Positions 1-7,155 of a stretch of 15,985 nt of DNA are shown piece after piece. The notes beneath the pieces are model-generated. The model saw nothing but the letters and a program-made list of their open reading frames with translations. It made no database searches and was not told where the DNA came from. Numbering within the stretch: position 1 is the first letter of the stretch; every line of letters starts with the position of its first letter. The position numbers and the translations under genes are program-made. The stretch spans positions 1 to 15,985 of the forward strand of contig CAYUIQ010000209.1 in NCBI GenBank assembly GCA_964444795.1, written 5' to 3'. This DNA is from JABMRP01 sp964444795 (GTDB lineage Bacteria; Planctomycetota; Planctomycetia; Pirellulales; Thermoguttaceae).

Positions 1-30
1 GCTGCGCTCGACCGCCAGGCACCCGAAACA
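1..30. repeat. Partial copy of an intergenic repeat
   Basis: The first bases of the window closely match the right arm and tail of the larger inverted repeat at 2318-2416: both contain a CTCGACC...CCAGGCACCCG core followed by GAAACAG. The two copies differ by small insertions and deletions. The left arm would lie outside the window. The pair brackets the transglutaminase-like gene, which suggests a dispersed repeat family. Confidence 0.6.
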
Positions 31-66
31 GACCCAATACTCGTCTTCAGCACCAGGAGACCCGCC

Positions 67-2295
67 ATGTATCGAGTCGTGAGCTTCGCGGTCGTGTGTA
101 TGTTGCCCGTACTGGCATCGGCCGAACCACTGGCCGATGTCAAGGTGCTCAACAATCGGGCCCCGGATTGCTCGTCGCTGGAGTCGATTGTCGAATCGGT
201 CACGCGTGGATGTAAGACGGACGACGCTCGGGCGATCGCCCTGTACAACTTCTGCCGCTACGACCACTACCATCACGCCTACCCAAGCGAATCGGGCGGG
301 GTGTCGGCGCTGAAGTTCATCAACGTCTACGGCTGGGGGCTCTGCGGCGGGCAGCATACGGTGATGGCCGCGCTGTGGGACGCCGCCGGTTATCCCTGGC
401 GATACCGGGGCTGGAGCAACCCGGGCCATACCACCGTCGAAGTGTTTTACGGGGGGCGATGGCATTATCTGGACACGTTTCTGAAGTTCTACGCCTGGAT
501 GCCCGACCCCAACGCGCCCGACGGCCGCACGATCCCCTCGCAGGAGGATCTCAAGGCGCTGCCGTCGCTGCTGGCCGAAGGCTTCCAGATGGATCAAGCC
601 CGCAAGGTCTGTTACCACGCCAACAACCGCTTCGATTACATCGGCCAGCAGGTCCACTGGCAGGCCCCCGCCTTTTTAGTCTGCGGAGATACGCTTTCCG
701 GCGTGCAGAGTGGCGTGCGCAGCAACCGCAACTCGGGCAGCCCGCGGGGTTGGGGCGGGATTCGCTTCGACGGTCCCGACTACTCGACCGACGTGGACAT
801 GGCCGCCGGCTACGCGCTGACGCTGTCCTGGGGCAAGGAAGACGACGCCTTCTACTTTGGCAATCGCAAGGAGCCCCCGCGACACACCTGCGGCGACAAG
901 GATTACCGCAACTGTCCGGCGATCGGGCCGCTGTTGGAGCCGTATCGCGAGGCGGACCCCGCGCGAAGCTGGTCGAACGGCCGTCTGACGTTCCGGCCGG
1001 ATTTTGGCTCGGGCGCGATGGTGGATTCGTTCGAGGCGACCGAGAACGTTGCGTACCGAGACGGTGCGTTGCACCCGGCCGACGCCACGAAGCAAGCGTC
1101 CGTGATCGTGAAGATGGCATCGCCCTATGTCGTCGCCAAGGCGGAAGCGACCATCGGGGGCGAAGATGTAAGCGTGGAAATCTCAACCGACGGCAAGACC
1201 TGGAAGAAGACCGATCCGGAGACGCTGACCGGGACGGTGAAGGGGAGCTACGAGTACTTCGTTCGCATCTCCTTCCGCAAACCGATCCGCGGCATCGAAC
1301 TGACCAGCGTTGTGCAGCACAACCAGGAGTCGCTCCCCTATCTGGCCCCGGGCCGAAACAAGATCACCGTGACCGCCGGCAATCCGGCCGCGCTGGGAAA
1401 GAACCGTCTGCTGCTGACGTACGCCTATTGTCCCGGTTATCGGGAGCGTACGCCCGAGGAGATGTTCGATCGCGATGCGGAGATCGCCCGGGCGCATTAC
1501 GCCGTCTGGTCGGAGAAACCGGTCGTGGTGCAACGGGTCGTCGAGCGTTTCCCCGCGACCTTTGAAATTCTCGTACCCACGCCCAAAGACAAGCAGCCCG
1601 TCTATCCGCGGATGGTCTTCATGCGGCGAGAGTTACTCGCCCCGGGCCAGGAGCCGCTACCCGTGCCGGCTCGGCCGTCGACGCCGGCGGTCGGCCCGAG
1701 CGAGGCACTGCTGACGCTACCCAATCCGTGGACCACCGGCACGGAGAAACCGCCGGAGCAACCGAAGCGGCCGACCAAAACCACCGCGTTGCCGCCGACG
1801 AAGCTGACGTATGTGTCGAAAGAGGGCGAGGTGTTCGAGCATCAGTTCGTCAAGTGGCTCAAGGACGACTCCGACGCCTGGGTGCTGCTGTTGGACTTCG
1901 ACGTGAAGCAGCTTCCGCCTCTCGACCGATTGGCCGAGGTGAAACTGGTGTTTTACGTCCACGAATCACACAATCGGGCGCCCATGCAGGCGGCGGCCGT
2001 GGCGCTGGGCGCACCGTTTAAGCCTGCCGAGGCGTACGATTTCAACAAACTGGGCCGCACGCTCGGCTGGACGATCGTTCAGCAGGGCAACGGGCCGGGC
2101 GATCCGTTCGTGCCGCCGCGTCGTTATGAGATCGATCTTACCCGAGCGGCCCGCGCTTGGGCTCGCGGCGAACCGTTCCACGGCCTGGCGTTGCGGATCG
2201 TCCCCAACCGGGGCGTCGACGACGGCTGGACCGTCCGCTTCACCCCCGCCAAAGCGAAGCCGGCCGAATTGGTCGTGGGGCGGTATGTGGATTGA
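67..2295 (+). CDS. Secreted transglutaminase-like (papain-fold) protein with C-terminal beta-sandwich region
   Basis: This is a 742-residue exported protein. Residues 1-19 form a signal peptide ending ASA|E. A transglutaminase-core triad is visible as Cys93 (GLCGGQH), His121 (NPGHTTVEVFY) and Asp136 (HYLDTF), with typical spacing, so a cysteine peptidase or transglutaminase-type activity on extracytoplasmic protein or peptide is plausible. The middle part has beta-rich stretches (about 320-440). After a proline-rich linker (about 540-580), residues 595-740 resemble the DNRLRE/CBM96-like sandwich domains common in planctomycete secreted proteins; that assignment is from memory and weaker. The start is supported by AGGAG at 55-59, seven bases upstream. 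No partner gene is evident: the next gene lies 167 bp away behind an inverted repeat. Substrate is unknown. Confidence 0.85.
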   Translation: MYRVVSFAVVCMLPVLASAEPLADVKVLNNRAPDCSSLESIVESVTRGCKTDDARAIALYNFCRYDHYHHAYPSESGGVSALKFINVYGWGLCGGQHTVMAALWDAAGYPWRYRGWSNPGHTTVEVFYGGRWHYLDTFLKFYAWMPDPNAPDGRTIPSQEDLKALPSLLAEGFQMDQARKVCYHANNRFDYIGQQVHWQAPAFLVCGDTLSGVQSGVRSNRNSGSPRGWGGIRFDGPDYSTDVDMAAGYALTLSWGKEDDAFYFGNRKEPPRHTCGDKDYRNCPAIGPLLEPYREADPARSWSNGRLTFRPDFGSGAMVDSFEATENVAYRDGALHPADATKQASVIVKMASPYVVAKAEATIGGEDVSVEISTDGKTWKKTDPETLTGTVKGSYEYFVRISFRKPIRGIELTSVVQHNQESLPYLAPGRNKITVTAGNPAALGKNRLLLTYAYCPGYRERTPEEMFDRDAEIARAHYAVWSEKPVVVQRVVERFPATFEILVPTPKDKQPVYPRMVFMRRELLAPGQEPLPVPARPSTPAVGPSEALLTLPNPWTTGTEKPPEQPKRPTKTTALPPTKLTYVSKEGEVFEHQFVKWLKDDSDAWVLLLDFDVKQLPPLDRLAEVKLVFYVHESHNRAPMQAAAVALGAPFKPAEAYDFNKLGRTLGWTIVQQGNGPGDPFVPPRRYEIDLTRAARAWARGEPFHGLALRIVPNRGVDDGWTVRFTPAKAKPAELVVGRYVD

Positions 2296-2317
2296 TAAGG
2301 TTCCTCAGAGATTTCCG

Positions 2318-2407
2318 GGGGTGCCTGGGGTCGAGCGCAGCGAGCCCCCAGCCCGTTGCGATCTGGGGGCTCGTTGCTCGTTCCTCGCAACTCGACCCCA
2401 GGCACCC
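2318..2407. repeat. Nested inverted repeat between genes
   Basis: A perfect 17-bp pair of arms (2318-2334 and 2391-2407, GGGTGCCTGGGGTCGAG and its complement) encloses a second 11-bp pair (2341-2351 and 2363-2373, CGAGCCCCCAG and complement). RNA or DNA could form a long branched hairpin. It lies just after the transglutaminase-like gene and may end its transcription, though no T-run follows. A partial copy opens the window. A smaller hairpin GGGCAC-AA-GTGCCC follows at 2433-2446. Confidence 0.8.
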
Positions 2408-2462
2408 GCGAAACAGGATACCCCACTCCGCCGGGCACAAGTGCCCAGGCTAAACGGATCTC

Positions 2463-3047
2463 ATGCGCCGCACTCAACAAATCACGCTCATCGCAAGCCT
2501 ACTCGCCTTTTCCTGGCTGGCAATGCAGGCGGTGCATGAGTTCGGCCACGTGTGCGGCGCGTGGATGACCGGCGGCCAGGTGAGCCGCGTAACGTTACAC
2601 CCGGCGACGATCTCGCACACCGAACTGGCCGAAAACCCGCGGCCGATGGTGGTCGTTTGGGCGGGGCCCGTGCTGGGAAGTCTGCTGCCGCTGGCGGCAT
2701 TTCTACTGGCGGCGTTTCTACAGGTCTGGGCGTGCCGCGTGCCGGGCGTCTACCTGTTGCGGTTCTTCGCCGGCTTCTGTCTGGTGGTCAACGGTGCGTA
2801 CATCGCCTTTGGCCCGGCCGACGGTTTGACCGATACGGGCGTGATGCTGGCGCTCGAATCGCCGCGCTGGGCGCCGATCTTGTTCGGCCTGCTCACCATC
2901 CCGCCGGGCATCTACCTCTGGCATCGCCAGGGCCGGCATTTCGGCCTGGGAGACGCCCGGGGGAAAGTCGACGGCCGGGCCACGGTCGGCGCCGCTTGTC
3001 TGCTGGCGGCGATCGTGGTGTTGGAATTGCTCTTCGGCGGCGCGTAG
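2463..3047 (+). CDS. Small M50-like membrane zinc metalloprotease homologue
   Basis: The 194-residue product is strongly hydrophobic with about four to five membrane segments. The first carries the zinc-protease motif HEFGH (residues 25-29: His25, Glu26, His29) inside a helix, followed by a GG-containing loop, as in site-2 protease (M50) proteins. A possible third ligand is Asp120 in the segment N110...GPADG, which recalls the N...DG motif of that family. It lacks PDZ or CBS domains and is short for the family, so it is either a minimal protease or a non-proteolytic relative. The start has only a weak GGA upstream. It follows the nested inverted repeat and precedes a separate promoter, so it appears to be monocistronic. 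Substrate unknown. Confidence 0.7.
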   Translation: MRRTQQITLIASLLAFSWLAMQAVHEFGHVCGAWMTGGQVSRVTLHPATISHTELAENPRPMVVVWAGPVLGSLLPLAAFLLAAFLQVWACRVPGVYLLRFFAGFCLVVNGAYIAFGPADGLTDTGVMLALESPRWAPILFGLLTIPPGIYLWHRQGRHFGLGDARGKVDGRATVGAACLLAAIVVLELLFGGA

Positions 3048-3052
3048 GAAAC

Positions 3053-3081
3053 TTGACAACGCCTTGGCCAGTGGTTAAGGT
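3053..3081 (+). promoter_or_regulatory. Sigma70-like promoter for the isomerase gene
   Basis: TTGACA at 3053-3058 is a perfect -35 box, followed by a 17-bp spacer and TAAGGT at 3076-3081 as -10. It begins just after the previous stop codon. Transcription would start near 3088, giving a leader of about 64 bases. Confidence 0.65.
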
Positions 3082-3151
3082 CCGTTTCGAGGGATTTTCT
3101 GTTGTTCATTCCGTCCGAAGCGATTCGGACTCTTTTCCGGAGGAAGTAACG

Positions 3152-4024
3152 ATGAAGATCGGGTTTCATACCGACGCGTTCAATTCGGCGTACTGGAATT
3201 TCGAGAAATGCCTCCAGTGGGCACAAGAGCACGACGTGCATTTCATCGAATGCGGGCTGATCGACGGGGTGAGCTGGATTCACGGACTGGGCTACCAGCC
3301 GCACGTCGCGTTGTATGAAGACCCGCTCCTGCTGCGGAAAAAGATGGAAAGCTACGGCGTGCGACTTTCGCAGGTCGACGCCGCCTTTCCCCTCTCCGGT
3401 AAGGACGGACCGACTTACGGCGTGCCTTATGTGCTGAAGTCGATCCCCTGGGCCAAGCTGGCCGGTTGCCCGCGCATCGCCACGACCGACGGGCTGCACA
3501 AACCCGAGGGGATCGATGACGACGAGGCGATGGACCTGATGAAGCGCAGCTACGGCCAGATTATCGAAGTGGCCGAGGCGTACGAGATGATGATCAACAT
3601 CGAGATCCACGGCTACTTCACGACCAATCCCGACATGCTGGCCAAGATGCTCGAGTTCTGCGACAGCCCGTATTTGCGGGTGAACTTCGACACGGGCAAT
3701 TCGTTCATCGCCGGACAAGACCCGGTGAAGTTTCTCAAGCGTTTTCTCGACAAGGTAACGCACCTGCACATCAAGGACGTCAGCGAGTCGCTGGCCGCGG
3801 CGGTACGCGGCGAGGATACGGGCATCGCGGTAAGCCAATGTTCGCTGGGTGACGGCGTCAACGCCGACAACATCCGCAAATGCCTAACCCTCCTCCGCGA
3901 TCGTCCGTTCGACGGCGTGTTGAGCATGGAATGCGAAGGCGCCGGCGGCCCGATGATCGACAAATCCCTCGGCTGGCTCCGCGGCACGCTGGACGCGCTA
4001 AACATCCCGATCGAGAAAGAGTAG
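3152..4024 (+). CDS. Sugar phosphate isomerase/epimerase (AP endonuclease 2-type TIM barrel)
   Basis: The 290-residue protein belongs to the xylose isomerase-like TIM barrel superfamily. The four expected metal ligands are in order: Glu151 (NIEIHG), Asp180 (VNFDTGN), His206 (THLHIKD) and Glu260 (SMECEG). Such proteins bind a divalent metal and isomerise or epimerise sugars or polyols, and are highly expanded in planctomycetes; the substrate cannot be told from sequence. No signal peptide is present, so it is cytoplasmic. I chose ATG 3152 because GGAGG at 3139-3143 lies nine bases upstream and a promoter lies at 3053-3081; the open frame extends further upstream but overlaps the preceding gene in another frame. 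It is transcribed alone and converges on the next gene. Confidence 0.88.
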   Translation: MKIGFHTDAFNSAYWNFEKCLQWAQEHDVHFIECGLIDGVSWIHGLGYQPHVALYEDPLLLRKKMESYGVRLSQVDAAFPLSGKDGPTYGVPYVLKSIPWAKLAGCPRIATTDGLHKPEGIDDDEAMDLMKRSYGQIIEVAEAYEMMINIEIHGYFTTNPDMLAKMLEFCDSPYLRVNFDTGNSFIAGQDPVKFLKRFLDKVTHLHIKDVSESLAAAVRGEDTGIAVSQCSLGDGVNADNIRKCLTLLRDRPFDGVLSMECEGAGGPMIDKSLGWLRGTLDALNIPIEKE

Positions 4025-4034
4025 GTATCATCTC

Positions 4035-4057
4035 GTTCCCGCGCGGAGCATGGGAAC
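4035..4057. terminator. Hairpin in the convergent junction
   Basis: GTTCCC at 4035-4040 pairs with GGGAAC at 4052-4057, and the inner bases partly extend the stem. It sits in the 57-bp gap between two convergent genes and could terminate both. It also resembles a GTTCCC...GGGAAC repeat I recall from planctomycete intergenic DNA. There is no T-run, so termination is inference. Confidence 0.4.
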
Positions 4058-4081
4058 CAGAGCGGCTACCAGAGCGAACTC

Positions 4082-5392
4082 CTACCGCGCCGTCCCGGGC
4101 AGAAGGTTATCGCCACGGGTAAGTGGTGGTTGTGGCGGCCGAGCGCGTACGATCGTATCGTCGAATAGCGTCAGCAGCATACGCAGTCGCGGTGTACCCT
4201 TGGCGCGGGGCGTTTCGTCCACCGCGGTCCGTATCGCCTCGTGCGTCAAGGGCAACGCACGCTGGAGTTGCTCGGCGGCCAGTTCATCGTCGGCGGCTGC
4301 TTTTGCGACGACCGACTGCAGCTTCGTCTTCGCCTCGGGCGAAATCAGCGCGGGCAGATCCCAGACACTCACCAGCCGCCCGGCGGGCAACTCGATTTGC
4401 CCAAGCCACAGATGGCGCAACACGACCGGTTTCTCGCCCGGTGGCGTTTCCAACAGATCGAGCCGCGTGAAGGTGAACGTTTGACCGGGGCGAAGCTGGT
4501 GGCGCCCGTCGGGGCGAACGATCGTCACCGGCACCGATCCGTCGCCCACGGCCGCGGTGATCGTCGCGTCGCGCTGCCACGTCGTGGCGTGATCGGCGGA
4601 AAAGGACCTTCGGGCCGCGAGCAGGATCCGTTCCTGGAAACGCGCTTCCTGGACGCGAATCGCGTGTGAAGGGCCCGCCTTGCTCATCCACGCCCGGGGA
4701 GAGATGGGGATCGGCCGGACTTCAACCCGCGCGGCGATCAAGGCGTCGGCCATCCGTGCGTGACGCTCGATCCGGGCGAGCAACTCGGCCAGCCGCGTCC
4801 GATCCTCCGGTGAAGTGAATTGCGCCGATTTCCGCCACAAATAGGCCGCCGCCCAATGGTCCCAGAAGCCGACCTGCTCCATCTCGTCCAGCGTGGCGAT
4901 TATCTTCGCGGCAGCGACAGGCGGGATGGGTTGACCCTTCTCGATTGCCTCGACGTCGGCAAGGAGTAGCACGCGAAATTGCCCGGGTAGCAGCGACGAT
5001 CCGTCGCGAACCGTCGCGATCACCTTGCTGTCCGGGGAGGTGGCCGTCGCGTCCAGGGTGACGATCGCTTGTTTGGCGGTCTGCCACGGACCGAGACTCG
5101 CGTTGTAGTGACGCCAGCGGTTTACCGCTTCGAAAGTCAACACGCCGGACGAAGCGGGATCGCCGTATCGGCTGCGCGGGACTCCGCGCCGGCCGGCTTC
5201 CGGCGGCGGCTCGGGCGAGGCTTTGTCGATTCCCACGCCGACAACGATCAGAACGAGCACGACCATGCGCACGAACCGGGGGCTCCACCGACCCCGGAGC
5301 ACCACGTTGCGGCCACGCCATATTCGCCAGATCACCGCCGCCGCGACCACCACGGCCGCCGTCCACAACAGGGGGATGAGAATCCACTTCAT
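4082..5392 (-). CDS. Unknown membrane-anchored protein coupled to a radical SAM enzyme
   Basis: I do not recognise a family. The 436-residue product starts with two closely spaced hydrophobic helices (about residues 3-21 and 42-55) separated by a basic RIWRGRN... segment. A proline-rich stretch follows, then a roughly 370-residue soluble domain with no clear catalytic motif. It contains alpha-helical regions (about 175-240) and beta-rich regions (about 280-350). The start ATG at 5392 overlaps the stop of the upstream radical SAM gene in an ATGA arrangement, which indicates translational coupling and joint function; longer upstream frames are open but lie inside that gene. It may anchor, receive or be the target of the radical SAM modification. 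The gene ends 57 bp from the convergent isomerase gene. Confidence 0.75.
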   Translation of the reverse strand: MKWILIPLLWTAAVVVAAAVIWRIWRGRNVVLRGRWSPRFVRMVVLVLIVVGVGIDKASPEPPPEAGRRGVPRSRYGDPASSGVLTFEAVNRWRHYNASLGPWQTAKQAIVTLDATATSPDSKVIATVRDGSSLLPGQFRVLLLADVEAIEKGQPIPPVAAAKIIATLDEMEQVGFWDHWAAAYLWRKSAQFTSPEDRTRLAELLARIERHARMADALIAARVEVRPIPISPRAWMSKAGPSHAIRVQEARFQERILLAARRSFSADHATTWQRDATITAAVGDGSVPVTIVRPDGRHQLRPGQTFTFTRLDLLETPPGEKPVVLRHLWLGQIELPAGRLVSVWDLPALISPEAKTKLQSVVAKAAADDELAAEQLQRALPLTHEAIRTAVDETPRAKGTPRLRMLLTLFDDTIVRARPPQPPLTRGDNLLPGTAR

Positions 5393-6435
5393 CGCGTGCC
5401 TCCTTCCACTTCGTCGAAGACGCAACGGCGGCACGATCGGCCGTGTCGCGTTTGTAACCAGCAGTCGAGCGGGTCGGCTTGCCGCTGTTTGCCTCCGCCG
5501 CGAAACGACGCGAATCCGTCGGCCCAAAGCTGACCCAGCCGCCGGTCGCGGATGTTTCCTTGACTCTGGCTGGGGTCGGTCGTGGTGCAAGGCATCAGAT
5601 GGCCGTCGGCCGAGACGACGCACGTCGACCGGCCGGCTCCGCAGAGAAAAGGTTCGTCGCGATAGTAGCAGTCATCCGCCCCGGCGCTTCCCCATTCATC
5701 GTCCAGCTCAACGTGCATCACCGATCGCATCCGCCGGGCAAAGGCAGCCGCGCGGCGAAGTTGCGACGGCGTGGCCAACAGCGCGGTATTCTCCGCGGCT
5801 CGGCCCTCGGGGGTCATCAGATGCAGCCCCCAGGAGTCGGCCCCGCAAGAGAGGACCGTCGGCACCATGTCGGCCAGCAGGTCGGCGTTTTGGCGCGTGA
5901 CGGTGGTGCCGGCGACCACTTCCTTGCAGCCGACCCCTTTCAGCGCCCGAATCGCGGCCAGCGAGTCGTCGAAACAGCCCCGGCGGCCGCGAAACGTGTC
6001 GTGATATTCGCGTGGCCCGTCGAGGCTCACGGCCACCATCACCGGCGGGAAGTCGCGAAAGACATCCAGCAGCCGCTCGACGTGACCGCCGTGGGTGTGC
6101 AAGGCCCAGGGAACGTCACGCCCGTGGGCGTACTGGACGATCTCGGCAAAATCCGCCCGCAGCAGCGGCTCGCCGCCGGCAATGACCAGCGTGGGCCGAT
6201 CGAGATCGACCAATTCGTCGACGATCAGCCGCTTCGCCTCGTCGGTGGTCAGTTCATGGCGGTTCTTCGGGCCCGCGCAACTGTAGCAATGCGGACAGCG
6301 AAGGTCGCACGCCGCGGTGCTGATCCACTGCACGGCCTGCGGCGGAAAGACGTACCCCAACCGATGCAGAAGCCGGGTCTGGGCTCGCCAAACCTCTTGC
6401 GCCCGCCGGTTGAACAGGCGATGAAGAATCCCCAT
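5389..6435 (-). CDS. Radical SAM/SPASM domain enzyme
   Basis: The 348-residue protein has the radical SAM cluster motif Cys43-x3-Cys47-x2-Cys50 (CDLRCPHC), the SAM-binding GGEP at 87-90, and a C-terminal cysteine-rich SPASM-like region with Cys265, Cys272, Cys283, Cys325, Cys335 and Cys338 that should hold auxiliary Fe-S clusters. SPASM enzymes commonly modify peptides or proteins, for example in ribosomal-peptide and quinone-cofactor maturation. ATG 6435 is chosen over a TTG at 6453 because AAGGAGG at 6441-6447 fits only the ATG; the TTG would lie upstream of the ribosome-binding site. It overlaps by four bases with the downstream membrane-protein gene. No precursor-peptide gene is visible nearby, so the substrate is unknown. 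Confidence 0.88.
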   Translation of the reverse strand: MGILHRLFNRRAQEVWRAQTRLLHRLGYVFPPQAVQWISTAACDLRCPHCYSCAGPKNRHELTTDEAKRLIVDELVDLDRPTLVIAGGEPLLRADFAEIVQYAHGRDVPWALHTHGGHVERLLDVFRDFPPVMVAVSLDGPREYHDTFRGRRGCFDDSLAAIRALKGVGCKEVVAGTTVTRQNADLLADMVPTVLSCGADSWGLHLMTPEGRAAENTALLATPSQLRRAAAFARRMRSVMHVELDDEWGSAGADDCYYRDEPFLCGAGRSTCVVSADGHLMPCTTTDPSQSQGNIRDRRLGQLWADGFASFRGGGKQRQADPLDCWLQTRHGRSCRRCVFDEVEGGTR

Positions 6436-6465
6436 GGCGTCCTCCTTTTGCAATAGACGCCAATT

Positions 6466-6480
6466 ATTCTACCACAACGG
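6466..6480 (-). promoter_or_regulatory. Promoter-like element of the radical SAM operon
   Basis: On the leftward strand TAGAAT (6466-6471) is a good -10 box, about 31 bases before the ATG. It is preceded by CCGTTGTGG. The 15-base block ATTCTACCACAACGG (plus strand) matches 13 of 15 positions with the block in front of the next leftward gene at 7040-7054. No convincing -35 box is seen. Confidence 0.5.
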
Positions 6481-6539
6481 CCGCCGTGGCGATGTAACGA
6501 ACGTGTAACATGGCGAGTGACCCTGCCACGATCGTGTGC

Positions 6540-6561
6540 CACTGCTTGCTTGCAAGCAGTG
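6540..6561. repeat. Short hairpin repeat
   Basis: CACTGCTTGC-TT-GCAAGCAGTG is a perfect 10-bp stem with a 2-base loop. It resembles short palindromes I recall scattered between planctomycete genes. It lies upstream of the radical SAM promoter. Confidence 0.6.
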
Positions 6562-6611
6562 CCGGCGCAATAAGGAAAGGAGTGTCAAGAAGAACCACCT
6601 CATCTGTCGTT

Positions 6612-6699
6612 CTTCGTGTCCTTGGTGTCTTCGTGGTGTTACAACTGCCCGGCTGGCCAGCCGGATCGGACTGACCACAAAGACACCAAGGGCACGAAG
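6612..6699. repeat. 26-bp inverted repeat enclosing a 16-bp palindrome
   Basis: Arms 6612-6637 and 6674-6699 are complementary at 24 of 26 positions (CTTCGTG-CCTTGGTGTCTT type). The 36-base loop holds a perfect palindrome, CCGGCTGGCCAGCCGG, at 6649-6664. The element fills the gap between the 93-residue gene and the radical SAM operon and may end transcription of the former. No coding potential is seen in the rest of 6480-6722. Confidence 0.75.
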
Positions 6700-6722
6700 A
6701 GAACGAAGCGTCGGGAATGCGC

Positions 6723-7004
6723 TCAGGCTAAGGCTTCTTCAGCAACGAGCCGCAAATCAGTGTCGACCGCACGTATTACGAGGGGAGGCTCCGTCGGTAC
6801 GTGCTCATCGGCTTCAGGGTTCTGTTTTCGAATCAAGGCGATCAGGTCATCCACCGTGAACTTGTGGCCAGCGCCGCGTCGCCGTAAGGGGCTGATATCG
6901 ATGGGTCTCTTGATGTCTGGCGGATCGTATCGACATTCGACCACCCAACATCGCCTGCCATCACGCTCGGATCGTCCCACATTTATGCAGAGCATGACGA
7001 TCAT
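6723..7004 (-). CDS. Hypothetical 93-residue protein
   Basis: I do not recognise this protein. It begins MIVMLCINVGR, has a Cys-containing beta-like N-terminal half (Cys6, Cys19, Cys25 approximately), a basic RRRGAGH turn, and a helical segment FTVDDLIALIRKQNPEAD. There is no signal peptide or membrane helix. The gene is supported by AAGGAGG at 7015-7021 ten bases before ATG 7004, and by a -10-like box shared with the radical SAM gene. A longer frame exists upstream, but it runs across the rpsR terminator region and has no comparable ribosome-binding site. The shared promoter motif hints at co-regulation with the radical SAM operon, but a functional link is conjecture. Confidence 0.6.
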   Translation of the reverse strand: MIVMLCINVGRSERDGRRCWVVECRYDPPDIKRPIDISPLRRRGAGHKFTVDDLIALIRKQNPEADEHVPTEPPLVIRAVDTDLRLVAEEALA

Positions 7005-7039
7005 CGTGGTGCGGCCTCCTTCGGTTACGTACGCCCTTA

Positions 7040-7054
7040 ATTGTACCGCAACGG
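7040..7054 (-). promoter_or_regulatory. Promoter-like element of the 93-residue gene
   Basis: Leftward TACAAT at 7040-7045 is a good -10 box about 36 bases before the ATG. The block ATTGTACCGCAACGG (plus strand) is nearly the same as the one at 6466-6480. No clear -35 is present. Confidence 0.5.
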
Positions 7055-7090
7055 TCCCCCTGGCGGTGCAGCCAGGCGGCGCCACGCGCA

Positions 7091-7122
7091 TAAACAAACC
7101 CACGGGCGCAGGCACCCGTGGG
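7091..7122 (-). terminator. Rho-independent terminator of rpsR
   Basis: On the leftward strand a perfect 8-bp GC-rich stem (CCCACGGG at 7115-7122 pairing with CCCGTGGG at 7099-7106) with an 8-base loop is followed by TTTGTTTA at 7091-7098. It begins 33 bases after the rpsR stop codon and is the clearest intrinsic terminator in the window. Confidence 0.8.
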
Positions 7123-7155
7123 CAAAATGTTCGGAATATTCGTCAGCCGGACCGT

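Noticed and set aside
2552..3151. Upstream extension of the isomerase frame overlapping the HExxH gene
   Set aside because: Arg-rich out-of-frame sequence; ribosome-binding site and promoter support the start at 3152.
5393..5623. N-terminal extension of the unknown membrane protein into the radical SAM gene
   Set aside because: Extension is basic, low-complexity shadow sequence; ATG 5392 gives a clean membrane helix and an ATGA overlap.
5479..6456. Rightward open frame of 325 codons opposite the radical SAM gene
   Set aside because: Antisense to a gene with intact CxxxCxxC and SPASM cysteines; low-complexity basic composition.
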